The notes under the pieces: model-generated
Seen by the model: the letters and a program-made list of their open reading frames with translations, nothing else
Database searches by the model: none
What the model was told of the DNA's origin: nothing
Made by a program: the position numbers and the translations under genes
Shown here: positions 25,000 to 33,121 of the stretch, piece after piece
Layout: each line of letters opens with the position of its first letter
Numbering within the stretch: the first letter of the stretch is position 1
NCBI RefSeq assembly: GCF_046237625.1
Contig: NZ_CP143545.1
Location: 186,001 to 250,000 of the forward strand
Length of the DNA: 64,000 bases
Source: Paraperibacillus esterisolvens
GTDB taxonomy: Bacteria > Bacillota > Bacilli > Bacillales > DSM-1321
Reading direction: 5' to 3'

Positions 25000-27210
25000 A
25001 TGAAGGCAGCAATGGAAGATAAAAGAGCAGGAGCACTTTTGGATAAGCTCCAAATAGAATTTGGCAATCTGTCTTTTGACACATTGAAGAATAAAACGGA
25101 CTTCAGCCGGCCGTATGCGGTCATCCTGGAGGAATGGATCCTGGAGTGTCTGGCATCCATGTCGGAGCTCGAGCCAGATTGGACCTATGCCGCTGCCCGG
25201 ATTCACCTGGCCAGGCTTTATGCAGAGGCTGAAATAAACCGGGGGGAAGAGGGGGGCTATGGTTCTCTATATAACCTGATTGCAGAGCTGGCGGGCATGG
25301 GCATCTATCATCAGGACCTTCTTGAGCTGTACAGCATGGAAGAAATTGAAGAGATCGGCGGATGGATACAGCCTGAGAGAGATCATCTTTTTACATACAT
25401 AGGATTAAAGATGCTCTCTGACAGGTATCTGGCCAAAAGCCATGAAGGAGCCGTATTTGAGCTGCCGCAGGAGCGCTTCATGATCATCGCCATGACACTA
25501 ATGAAAAAAGAAAGAGCAAGCGGGCGCCTGGATTTGATCAAGGAAGCCTATTGGGCAATGAGCAGTCTATATATGACCGTTGCCACTCCGACCCTCTCAA
25601 ATGCAGGGAAAAACTGGGGGCAGCTGTCGAGCTGTTTTATCGACACGGTCGATGACAGCCTCCAGTCGATCTATAACAGCAACACAGACATTGCCAATCT
25701 ATCAAAAAATGGCGGCGGCATCGGTGTTTATCTTGGTAAGGTGCGAAGCCGCGGCAGCAGCATCAAGGGCTTTAAAGGGGCATCGTCCGGTGTGATCCCT
25801 TGGATGAAGCAGCTGAACAATACAGCGGTGAGCGTCGATCAGCTGGGCCAGAGGCAGGGGGCAGTCAGCGTCTATCTTGATGTCTGGCATAAAGATATCC
25901 ATTCCTTCCTGGACGCCAAGCTGAATAACGGCGATGAAAGATACAGGACCCATGATCTGTTTACAGGCATCTGCATCCCGGACTTGTTTATGGAAAAGGT
26001 GGAGAAACGGGGGCAATGGCATCTTTTTGATCCTCATGAAGTGAAGAATGTCATGGGCTTCTCCCTTGAAGATTTTTACGATGAAAGGAAAGGGAGCGGC
26101 TCGTTTAGAGAAAAATATGAGGAATGCGTTCAGCATCCTTCTCTTTCAAAAACAACAGTGCCTGCTATCGACATCATGAAATCCATCATGAGAAGCCAGC
26201 TGGAAACAGGGACGCCATTCATGTTCTACCGGGATGAAGTGAACCGGAAAAACCCGAACAGCCATCAGGGAATGATTTACTGCACCAATCTGTGCACTGA
26301 AATCACACAGAATCAAAGCGCAACAATCCAGACCAGAGAAGAATATAGAGACGGCAGGATCATTGTCGAGAAGATTCCCGGGGATTTTGTGGTCTGTAAT
26401 TTATCCTCCATCAACCTGGCCCGGGCGATAACAGATGGAGTCCTGGAAAGGCTGGTTCCGATACAGGTGAGGATGCTGGATAATGTGATTGATATCAATA
26501 CGATTCCTGTTGTGCAGGGGCAGGTTACGAACAAGAAGTACCGGGCCATCGGTCTCGGCACTTTTGGCTGGCATCATCTTCTTGCCTTAAAGGGTATTAA
26601 GTGGGAAAGCGAGGCTGCGGTCGGGTACGCGGATGAAGTTTATGAAGAGATTGCTTTTCTGGCCATAAGGGCAAGCATGGAGCTGGCCAGGGAGAAAGGA
26701 GCTTATCCGTTATTTAAAGGCTCTGACTGGGAAACCGGGGAATACTTCGCAAAACGGGGATACCGGGACCATCCGAGATGGCAGAAGCTGCAGCAGGAGA
26801 CCGCCTTGACCGGTATCAGAAATGGATATTTGATGGCTGTCGCTCCCAATGCTTCCACGGCTCTCATTGCTGGGAGCACGCCTAGCATCGATCCTATCTT
26901 CAGGAAGTTTTATTCTGAGGAAAAAAAGGATTACCGTATCCCGGTAACGGCGCCGGATTTGGATGAAAATACCACCTGGTACTATAAATCTGCCTACTTG
27001 ATCGGCCAGGACTGGAGCATCCGGCAGAATGCCGCCCGCCAGAAGCATATCGACCAGGCGGTTTCCTTCAATTTTTATATAAAAAATTCCATCAAGGCCC
27101 GGGAACTGCTCGGCCTGCATATGGACTCCTGGAAAAACGATTTGAAAACCACTTACTACGTCAGGTCCACTTCTTCCGATATTGTAGACTGTGAATCCTG
27201 CTCAAGCTGA
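25000..27210 (+). CDS. nrdA: Class I ribonucleoside-diphosphate reductase, alpha subunit
   Basis: A 736-residue catalytic subunit that reduces ribonucleotides to deoxyribonucleotides. Active-site cysteines are visible: SSCFIDTVDD and VVCNLSSIN (the redox pair), catalytic NLCTEI with Asn-Cys-Glu, and the C-terminal CESCSS that exchanges electrons with thioredoxin. The substrate loop PNASTALIAGSTPSIDP is intact. The N-terminus lacks the KRDG-type opening of a complete ATP-cone, so dATP inhibition may be absent or altered. It follows the cobalamin riboswitch and precedes nrdB by 16 bases. GGGAGAGAAG precedes the ATG. Confidence 0.95.
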   Translation: MKAAMEDKRAGALLDKLQIEFGNLSFDTLKNKTDFSRPYAVILEEWILECLASMSELEPDWTYAAARIHLARLYAEAEINRGEEGGYGSLYNLIAELAGMGIYHQDLLELYSMEEIEEIGGWIQPERDHLFTYIGLKMLSDRYLAKSHEGAVFELPQERFMIIAMTLMKKERASGRLDLIKEAYWAMSSLYMTVATPTLSNAGKNWGQLSSCFIDTVDDSLQSIYNSNTDIANLSKNGGGIGVYLGKVRSRGSSIKGFKGASSGVIPWMKQLNNTAVSVDQLGQRQGAVSVYLDVWHKDIHSFLDAKLNNGDERYRTHDLFTGICIPDLFMEKVEKRGQWHLFDPHEVKNVMGFSLEDFYDERKGSGSFREKYEECVQHPSLSKTTVPAIDIMKSIMRSQLETGTPFMFYRDEVNRKNPNSHQGMIYCTNLCTEITQNQSATIQTREEYRDGRIIVEKIPGDFVVCNLSSINLARAITDGVLERLVPIQVRMLDNVIDINTIPVVQGQVTNKKYRAIGLGTFGWHHLLALKGIKWESEAAVGYADEVYEEIAFLAIRASMELAREKGAYPLFKGSDWETGEYFAKRGYRDHPRWQKLQQETALTGIRNGYLMAVAPNASTALIAGSTPSIDPIFRKFYSEEKKDYRIPVTAPDLDENTTWYYKSAYLIGQDWSIRQNAARQKHIDQAVSFNFYIKNSIKARELLGLHMDSWKNDLKTTYYVRSTSSDIVDCESCSS

Positions 27211-27226
27211 TAAAGGAGTGCTTAAT

Positions 27227-28273
27227 ATGATGAACTCAGAGGCGGCCAAGAGGCCGATCATGGATAAAAACGGTCCAAACCGATCAACAGGGATCATAAA
27301 CGGGAAGTGTTCCAATATCCTGAACTGGGATGATGTCCGGTTTCCGTGGGCTTATCCAAAGTATAAAAAGATGCTAGGGAACTTCTGGACTCCTTTTGAA
27401 ATTAATATGTCTCAGGATATGAAGCAGTTCCCGGAGCTCTCAATCGGGGAAAGGGATGCTCTACTGAAAATAATCGGCCTGCTGGCCCTGCTCGACAGCA
27501 TACAGACGGATTATGCCGGCAAGGTGGCCGATTATATAACAGATTCCAGTATCTCGGCGTTGATGATCATCCTCGCCCAGCAGGAGGTTATCCATAATCA
27601 TTCTTATTCCTATGTACTGTCGAGCCTCGTGCCGAAGGACATTCAGGATGAAGTATTTGAATTCTGGCGTACGGAGCCGATCCTTGAAAAAAGGAATGAT
27701 TTTATTATGAAGGGCTATCAGGATTTTGCAGAGTTTCCAGAGGTCCATAATCTGTTAAAGTCCATCGTGTACGATATTGTGCTCGAAGGGTTGTTCTTCT
27801 ACTCCGGCTTTGCCTTTTTCTATCATTTAGCAAGAAATCAGAAGATGGTCGGCACCTCGACGATGATCAATTATATTAATCGGGATGAACAGCTTCATGT
27901 GGACCTCTTCGTCAAGATATTCAAGGAAATAGTGGCAGAAAATCCCGAACAGGACACATTGGAGCTCGAGAGATTTGTGCAGGATACTTTCAAGGAGGCT
28001 GCCCAGCTGGAAATAGAATGGGCCCGATTCATCATAGGAGACCGGATTCCGGGAATTTCGCTTGCCGATGTGGAAGATTATATTAAATTTTACGCCAACG
28101 TGAGGGTAAACCAGCTTGGATATGAGCGCCCCTTTGATGGTTACAGGCAAAATCCGCTGCGCTGGATTAAGGCTTATGAAGATGCAGACCTCGGGAAATC
28201 AGACTTTTTTGAACAAAAATCCCGTCAATATGTAAAAGTTAATCACATCGATAACGGTTTTGATGATTTATAA
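27227..28273 (+). CDS. nrdB: Class I ribonucleoside-diphosphate reductase, beta subunit
   Basis: A 348-residue diiron/tyrosyl-radical subunit. Metal ligands and radical are visible in order: Asp in LLDSIQTDY, Glu-x-x-His-x-x-x-Tyr in QEVIHNHSYSY (the Tyr matches the radical tyrosine), Glu in VLEGLFFYSG and Glu-x-x-His in NRDEQLHVD. It generates the radical needed by NrdA. The start at 27227 has AAAGGAG upstream. It is in one operon with nrdA under the B12 switch. The metal actually used (iron or manganese) cannot be told from sequence; no nrdI is adjacent. Confidence 0.95.
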   Translation: MMNSEAAKRPIMDKNGPNRSTGIINGKCSNILNWDDVRFPWAYPKYKKMLGNFWTPFEINMSQDMKQFPELSIGERDALLKIIGLLALLDSIQTDYAGKVADYITDSSISALMIILAQQEVIHNHSYSYVLSSLVPKDIQDEVFEFWRTEPILEKRNDFIMKGYQDFAEFPEVHNLLKSIVYDIVLEGLFFYSGFAFFYHLARNQKMVGTSTMINYINRDEQLHVDLFVKIFKEIVAENPEQDTLELERFVQDTFKEAAQLEIEWARFIIGDRIPGISLADVEDYIKFYANVRVNQLGYERPFDGYRQNPLRWIKAYEDADLGKSDFFEQKSRQYVKVNHIDNGFDDL

Positions 28274-28337
28274 ACCGAAGAAAAGGGGTAATACATAAAA
28301 GACAGGAAAGAAAATGTTTAATATGGAGGGATAATTC

Positions 28338-28646
28338 ATGAAAAAATCAACCATGAACCTGATGCTGGGCTCACTGATTTCAGCCGGGGGCGCTGCATTT
28401 TTTGTGGCAGCTTATAAACAAAGGCAGAAAGAATCATTCAAAGTCCTTGAAGATACAGATATGAGGAAAAGCGAAAAGATTGACCAGATGGAAAGTGTGT
28501 ACGCCCCGCAGGATCCGGAAGAGCAGGGCTTGAGCCAGCTCGATTCTGCCTACCGCGCAGAATGGGTGGCGAATGGTTTCCCACAGACACACAGGGAGCT
28601 TGAAGAACTGGAAAAAGAAGAAGAAGAGGAATCTTACAAAAAATAA
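28338..28646 (+). CDS. Small membrane-anchored protein downstream of nrdB, function unknown
   Basis: A 102-residue protein with one N-terminal membrane segment (residues about 8-25, LMLGSLISAGGAAFFVAAY). A charged tail follows and ends in a Glu-rich stretch (ELEKEEEEESYKK). ATGGAGGGA stands before the ATG. It begins 64 bases after nrdB with no terminator between, so it is probably co-transcribed. I do not recognise a family. The sequence between (DQMESVYAPQDPEEQGLSQL, then YRAEWVANGFPQTHRELEE) looks like a real folded or binding segment. Confidence 0.75.
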   Translation: MKKSTMNLMLGSLISAGGAAFFVAAYKQRQKESFKVLEDTDMRKSEKIDQMESVYAPQDPEEQGLSQLDSAYRAEWVANGFPQTHRELEELEKEEEEESYKK

Positions 28647-28686
28647 AAAATGAGGCTGGCCCTTTATCAGAGCCAGCCTCATTTTT
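28645..28686. terminator. Bidirectional terminator between the nrdB-linked gene and the DUF3817 gene
   Basis: AAAAAATGAGGCTGGC and its complement GCCAGCCTCATTTTT flank a 10-base loop, with A and T runs suited to both strands. Confidence 0.92.
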
Positions 28687-28966
28687 ATTTTGTCTTCAGC
28701 TGCTTATCAAGCCAGAAGGTTCCAAATGGAATGAAGGATAAAAATACCTCCCATACAGCCCATGCAAAAGACCATCTTTTAAACAATTTAACAGCAGCAA
28801 CCAAAACCACAAACACCACGAACAGAAAGCCATGAATTCCGCCGGTGACCGTCACGGCAGCAGGGCTGTCAGCCATATACTTCAGCGGCATCGCAATCAA
28901 CAGCAGCACCAGATAAGAAATTCCCTCGAGGATGGCAAAAATACGCACTAACCCAATCAATGGCAT
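28685..28966 (-). CDS. DUF3817 family membrane protein (YdzA-like)
   Basis: A 93-residue protein with three hydrophobic segments. It starts MPLIGLVRIFAILEGISYL and has the HGFLFVVF segment and the final SFIPFGTFWLDKQL typical of DUF3817 proteins. The DUF3817 domain also occurs fused to larger transporters; here it stands alone. Function unknown. It converges on the preceding operon across a shared terminator. Confidence 0.85.
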   Translation of the reverse strand: MPLIGLVRIFAILEGISYLVLLLIAMPLKYMADSPAAVTVTGGIHGFLFVVFVVLVAAVKLFKRWSFAWAVWEVFLSFIPFGTFWLDKQLKTK

Positions 28967-29105
28967 TCAGCTTGCTCCTTTTTCATTATGTATATGGCTA
29001 TCTTACTAAAAATAGAGCGGTTTCAAAAGGGGAGTAAGGCTCTTTTTCTTTTTTATGAGTAATTTTGAGGAGGTTCTTTTAAAACAAGGGCCTGCTGTTT
29101 TTAGG

Positions 29106-29209
29106 GATGAAGACCTTTTTGGATCTGATGCCGGGTTGAAAAGGTCTTCATCGAGGGTATGAAGGCCTTTGTGGAGCTGGTGCGGGAGTGAAAAAGTCTT
29201 CATCGCGGC
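29106..29209 (-). repeat. Two units of a dispersed 52-bp repeat (copy A)
   Basis: Units start at 29106 (GATGAAGACCTTTTTGGA) and 29158 (TATGAAGGCCTTTGTGGA), exactly 52 bases apart. Each ends in a near-inverted AAAAGGTCTTCATC. The same family occurs in opposite orientation at 46925-47080. An open frame across it on the minus strand is not a gene. Confidence 0.75.
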
Positions 29210-29263
29210 AGCGGATACTGCAGTAAAAAAGACCGGGCGTCACGCAATGCCCGGTTTAATCAA

Positions 29264-30040
29264 TCATTTGATTAACTGATAAAAGGTTGTTGTGTTTTTG
29301 TAAATCTGCTCAGCGGCGGCAGCTGTTTCTATTTTTTTAAGCTTTGCGATTTCTTCTATAACCGCCGGGATGAACGAAGGATGTGTGCATTTTCCTGAAA
29401 AGGGCCCTTCAAACGGCCATGGCCCGTCCGTCTCTGCCATGATTCTGTCAAGCGGATAGCAGGCAGCAAGTTGCCTGATTTCCGGTTCATATAAAATGTC
29501 AGGAGTGAAGGAGATATAACAGCCTCTGTCTGCCAATTTTCGGACGATGGAGGAATTGCCCTTGAACCAGTGAAAATGGGCGTTATGATAGTGATGCTGA
29601 TCGAGCAGCCCGCATACAAGGCCGGCATCCTCATACACAGCATGCAGAACGAGCGGTTTATCCAGTTCTTTCGCGAGGAGGATGAAATCCTCAAGGAGCA
29701 CAAGATAGGGCTTATAATCGAGCGTGCTTTCCTTATTCAGATAATAGGGAAGCCCCACTTCGCCTACAGCCGTCATACTGTCAGCATTCTGCCTGATCCA
29801 GTCCAGCAGCTCGTCGTGTTCACTCCCGCCTGGGAGCGCCTGCTCCGGATGCCAGCCGAATGCAGGATGGACAGCCGGGTTCACTCTGGACAGCGCCAGG
29901 TTTTGTTCAGAGGAGGCCAGGTTCATTGAAACTGCAATCAGTCCAGAAAATCCGTCTGAATTTTCCAGGGAACCGATGATTTCCTCCTGCTGCTTTTTTT
30001 CATATAAGTCCAGATGTATATGGGCATCGATATAGTTCAA
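29264..30040 (-). CDS. TatD-family metal-dependent hydrolase in a thiamine-precursor operon
   Basis: A 258-residue amidohydrolase-fold protein. It has the N-terminal metal motif YIDAHIHLD, Glu in AVGEVGLPYY, His in PLVLHAVYE, the HFHWFKGNSS segment (equivalent to the CHCF-type motif) and the late Asp in MAETDGPWPF. TatD proteins are often nucleases, but the superfamily is catalytically broad. Its start overlaps the end of the ABC ATPase gene by 4 bases, so it belongs to the TPP-riboswitch operon. A role in processing thiamine breakdown products is inference from position alone. Confidence 0.85.
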   Translation of the reverse strand: MNYIDAHIHLDLYEKKQQEEIIGSLENSDGFSGLIAVSMNLASSEQNLALSRVNPAVHPAFGWHPEQALPGGSEHDELLDWIRQNADSMTAVGEVGLPYYLNKESTLDYKPYLVLLEDFILLAKELDKPLVLHAVYEDAGLVCGLLDQHHYHNAHFHWFKGNSSIVRKLADRGCYISFTPDILYEPEIRQLAACYPLDRIMAETDGPWPFEGPFSGKCTHPSFIPAVIEEIAKLKKIETAAAAEQIYKNTTTFYQLIK

Positions 30041-30774
30041 AGCGCACCGCCTTTCAGCGCGGCGAATATCTGCCTCTTCAGTGAGACAAATTCATCTGTC
30101 AGCACGAGAGAGCGATCCCTTGGCCGCGGGAAGGGGACGGTGAATTCTTCGATGATGGAAGCTGGCTTGCTGGATAAGACATAGAGGCGGTCCGATAAAA
30201 AGATGGCTTCCTCAATATTATGAGTTACAAAAAGAATAGATCTGCGTTCCTTTTCCCAGATGGAAAGGAGCCATTCATGCATATCTATTCTCATCAGCTC
30301 ATCCAGTGCCGAAAACGGCTCGTCCAGACACATGAGTGCCTGGGGCGACAGGAGAGCCCTTATGAACGAAACGCGCTGCTGCATCCCCCCGGATAATTCC
30401 TGGGGATAGGCCGGGCTGTAACCGGCAAGCCCGGCCCGTTCCAGCCACATCAGCGCCTTTTTCTCGTCAGGTTTGCCTGACAGCTCCTGGGCAAGCAGGA
30501 TATTGCCAAGCACCGTGCGCCAGGGAAAGAGGGAAGCACTTTGCGGCATATAGCTGATATGTCCGCGCCGTCCGTTCACATTTTCCCCATCCATCAGGAT
30601 CTCGCCATCATCAGGGCTTTCAAGGCCGCCAATCAGCTTGAGGAGAGTGCTTTTGCCGCTCCCGGAAGGGCCGAGCAGGGTGACAAATTCTTTTTCCTTC
30701 ACCTCAAGGCTAATTTGGTCCAAAACTTCCATGGTGCCAAATGATTTTGAGATTCCTTTAAGCTGCAGTGTCAT
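30037..30774 (-). CDS. thiZ: Thiamine-precursor (HMP) ABC transporter ATP-binding protein
   Basis: A 245-residue ABC ATPase of the nitrate/sulfonate/taurine type: Walker A GPSGSGKST, Q-loop MPQSASLFPW, signature LSGGMQQRVSFIRA, Walker B LMCLDEPFSALD and H-loop VTHNIEEA. It overlaps the permease gene by 17 bases. Placement after a TPP riboswitch with a hydroxymethylpyrimidine-type binding protein supports the thiamine-precursor role. Confidence 0.85.
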   Translation of the reverse strand: MTLQLKGISKSFGTMEVLDQISLEVKEKEFVTLLGPSGSGKSTLLKLIGGLESPDDGEILMDGENVNGRRGHISYMPQSASLFPWRTVLGNILLAQELSGKPDEKKALMWLERAGLAGYSPAYPQELSGGMQQRVSFIRALLSPQALMCLDEPFSALDELMRIDMHEWLLSIWEKERRSILFVTHNIEEAIFLSDRLYVLSSKPASIIEEFTVPFPRPRDRSLVLTDEFVSLKRQIFAALKGGAL

Positions 30775-31537
30775 GCGGTGCTCCTCCTTTCCGATTCCAT
30801 TTGATAATCAGGCGCTCAAGGATTACTATCAGGCCGTAGAACAGAAGGCTGAGCAGCATGATGAGGAAGATGGCGGCAAAGACTCTGTCCGTACGGAAGG
30901 ATGAAGAAGCCAATGTCATATAGACTCCGATTCCTGACTCGGAACCGAGCCATTCTGAAATCACCGCACCCATGACGCTATAGGTAGCTGATATCTTAAG
31001 GCCGGAAAAAAGCGATGGCAGGGCGTAAGGAAATTCCGCTTTATGGAAGATCTGCTTTTTGCCGGCACCGCTCATTTTAAGATAGTCAATATACATGGCG
31101 GGTGTCTGCCTGAAACCGTTCAGCGCAGATACGGTTACCGGAAAGAAACACACCAGTGATATGATGATCAGCTTGGGCAGGATACCGAAGCCGAACCAGA
31201 TGATGAGAAGAGGGGCGAGTACGATGACAGGCACATTCTGTGACAGAATGATGAAGGGATAAAAAATCCCCCTTAGAAAGGCCGAGTTATAAAGGACTAC
31301 GGCAATTGCCAGGCCGAGAAGCGCCCCGATGAGAAAGCCGGTGAAGGTCAGCCGGATGGTGGACAGCAGATGGGGGCCGAGCGAGCCCGCCCCTTCGATG
31401 CCCGTGCGCAATATCCGATAAGGACCCGGCAGCAGCCATTCTTCTATGGAAAGGAGCCTTGAAGCCGCCTCCCAGAGTATGAGAAAAACAATGGCAGCCA
31501 GTGCCGGCCGCCATCCTTTTTGAAGCATTCTGTCCAT
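30758..31537 (-). CDS. thiX: Thiamine-precursor (HMP) ABC transporter permease
   Basis: A 259-residue membrane permease of the SsuC/TauC type, about six segments. The EAA-like loop is DYLKMSGAGKKQIFHKAEFPYALPS. The ATG shares one base with the stop of the small thiamine-binding gene upstream. With ThiZ and ThiY it should import pyrimidine precursors of thiamine such as HMP or formylaminopyrimidine; the exact ligand is inference. Confidence 0.85.
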   Translation of the reverse strand: MDRMLQKGWRPALAAIVFLILWEAASRLLSIEEWLLPGPYRILRTGIEGAGSLGPHLLSTIRLTFTGFLIGALLGLAIAVVLYNSAFLRGIFYPFIILSQNVPVIVLAPLLIIWFGFGILPKLIIISLVCFFPVTVSALNGFRQTPAMYIDYLKMSGAGKKQIFHKAEFPYALPSLFSGLKISATYSVMGAVISEWLGSESGIGVYMTLASSSFRTDRVFAAIFLIMLLSLLFYGLIVILERLIIKWNRKGGAPHDTAA

Positions 31538-31827
31538 CAGCGATACTTTCCTGTCAGCTCATCCATGGTTATGCCTTCTGGCTGATATAGGATTTTCATT
31601 TGAGTGATCACATTGCGGGCACCGAGTTCGGTCATTTTCTCATTCATTTCCTTAACTACGTCAAGGAGGGTGCTGAGGCTGCCTTCCATGGTGGTCTCAA
31701 GCGGCTGAACCTGAAAGTTGACACCGGATTTTTCAATGACAGCAATGGCTTCATCGACAAAAGGAATCACATCGTCCAAATTCTTCGTCTTCGGGATAAT
31801 CTGCACACTTACTAATGCTTCTGCCAT
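31537..31827 (-). CDS. Small thiamine-binding protein (MTH1187/YkoF family)
   Basis: A 96-residue protein with the MTH1187/YkoF ferredoxin-like fold signature: ALVSVQIIPKTKN, FVDEAIAVIEKSGVNFQV, PLETTMEG and GARNVITQMKI. YkoF proteins bind thiamine or HMP; single-domain relatives are common in thi clusters. It lies between the binding-protein gene (15 bases upstream) and the permease. It could deliver or sense the imported pyrimidine in the cytoplasm, by inference. Confidence 0.85.
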   Translation of the reverse strand: MAEALVSVQIIPKTKNLDDVIPFVDEAIAVIEKSGVNFQVQPLETTMEGSLSTLLDVVKEMNEKMTELGARNVITQMKILYQPEGITMDELTGKYR

Positions 31828-31842
31828 ATAAACACTCCTTTA

Positions 31843-32826
31843 TCATGGTAAAAATTTATTCGTATACGCTTTTTTAGGGTCAAATTCGCCTTCTAAGAGT
31901 TTATGCTCCTCCATCCATTCGGCATAATTTGTCCAGATGGAGAGGTCCTGTTCGCCCCAGCGCTTTGCATCGTCCTGATATTTAGGTGAAAGCCATTCCT
32001 GGCTCTTTTTGACCAGTTCTTTATCGAGATCAGGATTCTTTTTAATCAGGATATCGGCTGCTTCCCCGGGATGATCTATTGCGAATTCATATCCTTTTGA
32101 GGCACCGTGTACAAATGCTTTAACAACATCAGGATTTGTATGGATCATTTTCTCATTTGTTGCAAGCACCGGTGTGTAATAGTCAAGTTTCTTCGAGTAG
32201 TCCGTCAGATAGACCATGTTCAGCTTCTGTCCTCTCAAGCCGGCCTCCATGCCGGTCCAGCCCTGGAAGATCCAGGCGAAATCCACATTCCTCTTAACGG
32301 AGGTGAAGAAGTCGGCATCGCCGGTATTGACGATCTTCACCTTGCGGACGTCGGCACCCTCCGCTTCCATAATGGAGCCGATCACAGCCTTTTCAACAGG
32401 CGACCCCCAGCCTCCGTATGTTTTTCCTTCAAAGTCCTTTGGTGTTTTAATATTCTTTTCCGCGGGAGAAGCAAATCCGGAAGTATTATGCTGGATAACG
32501 GCTGCAATGGATACGAGCGGCACGCCCTGGACCCTGGCCTGTGTGATGGATTCCTGATAAGAGACGCCGAAATCGGCTTTTCCAGAAGCTACAAGTGCAT
32601 CGGCACCGGATTCTCCAGGATTAATGATCTTCACATCCAGGCCTTCTTCTTTAAAATAGCCTTTTTGCTGCGCCGCATACAGGCCTGTATGATTTGTATT
32701 CGGTGTCCAGTCCAGTACGACGGTCACTTTCTGAAGTTCTTTTTTATCTTTTTTCTCCGGGTCTGCATTTGTGCTGCAGCCTGCAAGCATGGTTAAGGCA
32801 AGGATTGCGGCAGTCCATTTTTTCAT
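31843..32826 (-). CDS. thiY: Thiamine-precursor (HMP) ABC transporter substrate-binding lipoprotein
   Basis: A 327-residue NMT1/THI5-like binding protein. It has a lipoprotein signal with lipobox LAGC and lipidated Cys17. The opening VTVVLDWTPNTNHTGLYAAQ and KGYFKEEGLDVKI are diagnostic of the ThiY/NMT1 group, which binds pyrimidine precursors of thiamine. First gene of the operon, directly behind the TPP riboswitch. Confidence 0.93.
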   Translation of the reverse strand: MKKWTAAILALTMLAGCSTNADPEKKDKKELQKVTVVLDWTPNTNHTGLYAAQQKGYFKEEGLDVKIINPGESGADALVASGKADFGVSYQESITQARVQGVPLVSIAAVIQHNTSGFASPAEKNIKTPKDFEGKTYGGWGSPVEKAVIGSIMEAEGADVRKVKIVNTGDADFFTSVKRNVDFAWIFQGWTGMEAGLRGQKLNMVYLTDYSKKLDYYTPVLATNEKMIHTNPDVVKAFVHGASKGYEFAIDHPGEAADILIKKNPDLDKELVKKSQEWLSPKYQDDAKRWGEQDLSIWTNYAEWMEEHKLLEGEFDPKKAYTNKFLP

Positions 32827-32886
32827 TATTTGTTTCCCCTTTCTGTGTAGACAAGAACGGGAGGGAAGATAGAAGCATCACTATAG

Positions 32887-32916
32887 AAAAAGGCATCCAG
32901 TTAACCCGGACGCCTT
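32887..32916 (-). terminator. TPP riboswitch-controlled terminator
   Basis: On the minus strand AAGGCGTCC and GGATGCCTTTTT form a hairpin with a T-run just before thiY, the likely expression platform. Confidence 0.8.
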
Positions 32917-32948
32917 GCGATCAAAAACATATCCAAAAAGAGATAATG

Positions 32949-33042
32949 TTCCCTCCGCTGGCATCATCCAGATCAGGTTCTAAGAGTCAGCGCCTCATGG
33001 ACGCAATCTCAGCCGGCAACACCGGCCCCCCTACATTCTCGT
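32949..33042 (-). promoter_or_regulatory. TPP riboswitch (THI element)
   Basis: Read on the minus strand it has GGGGGGCCGGTGTTGCCGGC, CTGAGATTGC, and the signature GAACCTGATCTGGATGATGCC then AGCGGAGGGAA. These are the two conserved arms of the thiamine pyrophosphate aptamer. It should turn off the thiY-to-tatD operon when TPP is abundant. Confidence 0.96.
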
Positions 33043-33063
33043 GCTATTCATGATTACTTGTCC

Positions 33064-33093
33064 ATTATAGCAGAGTATTTTTAATATGTTCAA
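33064..33093 (-). promoter_or_regulatory. SigA promoter of the TPP riboswitch operon
   Basis: Minus strand TTGAAC (33088-33093), 18-base spacer, TATAAT (33064-33069), about 20 bases before the aptamer. Confidence 0.8.
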
Positions 33094-33121
33094 TTTTCGC
33101 TTGTGCTTAACTCACATGTTT

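Noticed and set aside
29006..29203. A 65-codon minus-strand frame and a matching 72-codon plus-strand frame at 46978-47196
   Set aside because: Both simply read through the 52-bp repeats; the similarity of the peptides comes from the repeat DNA.
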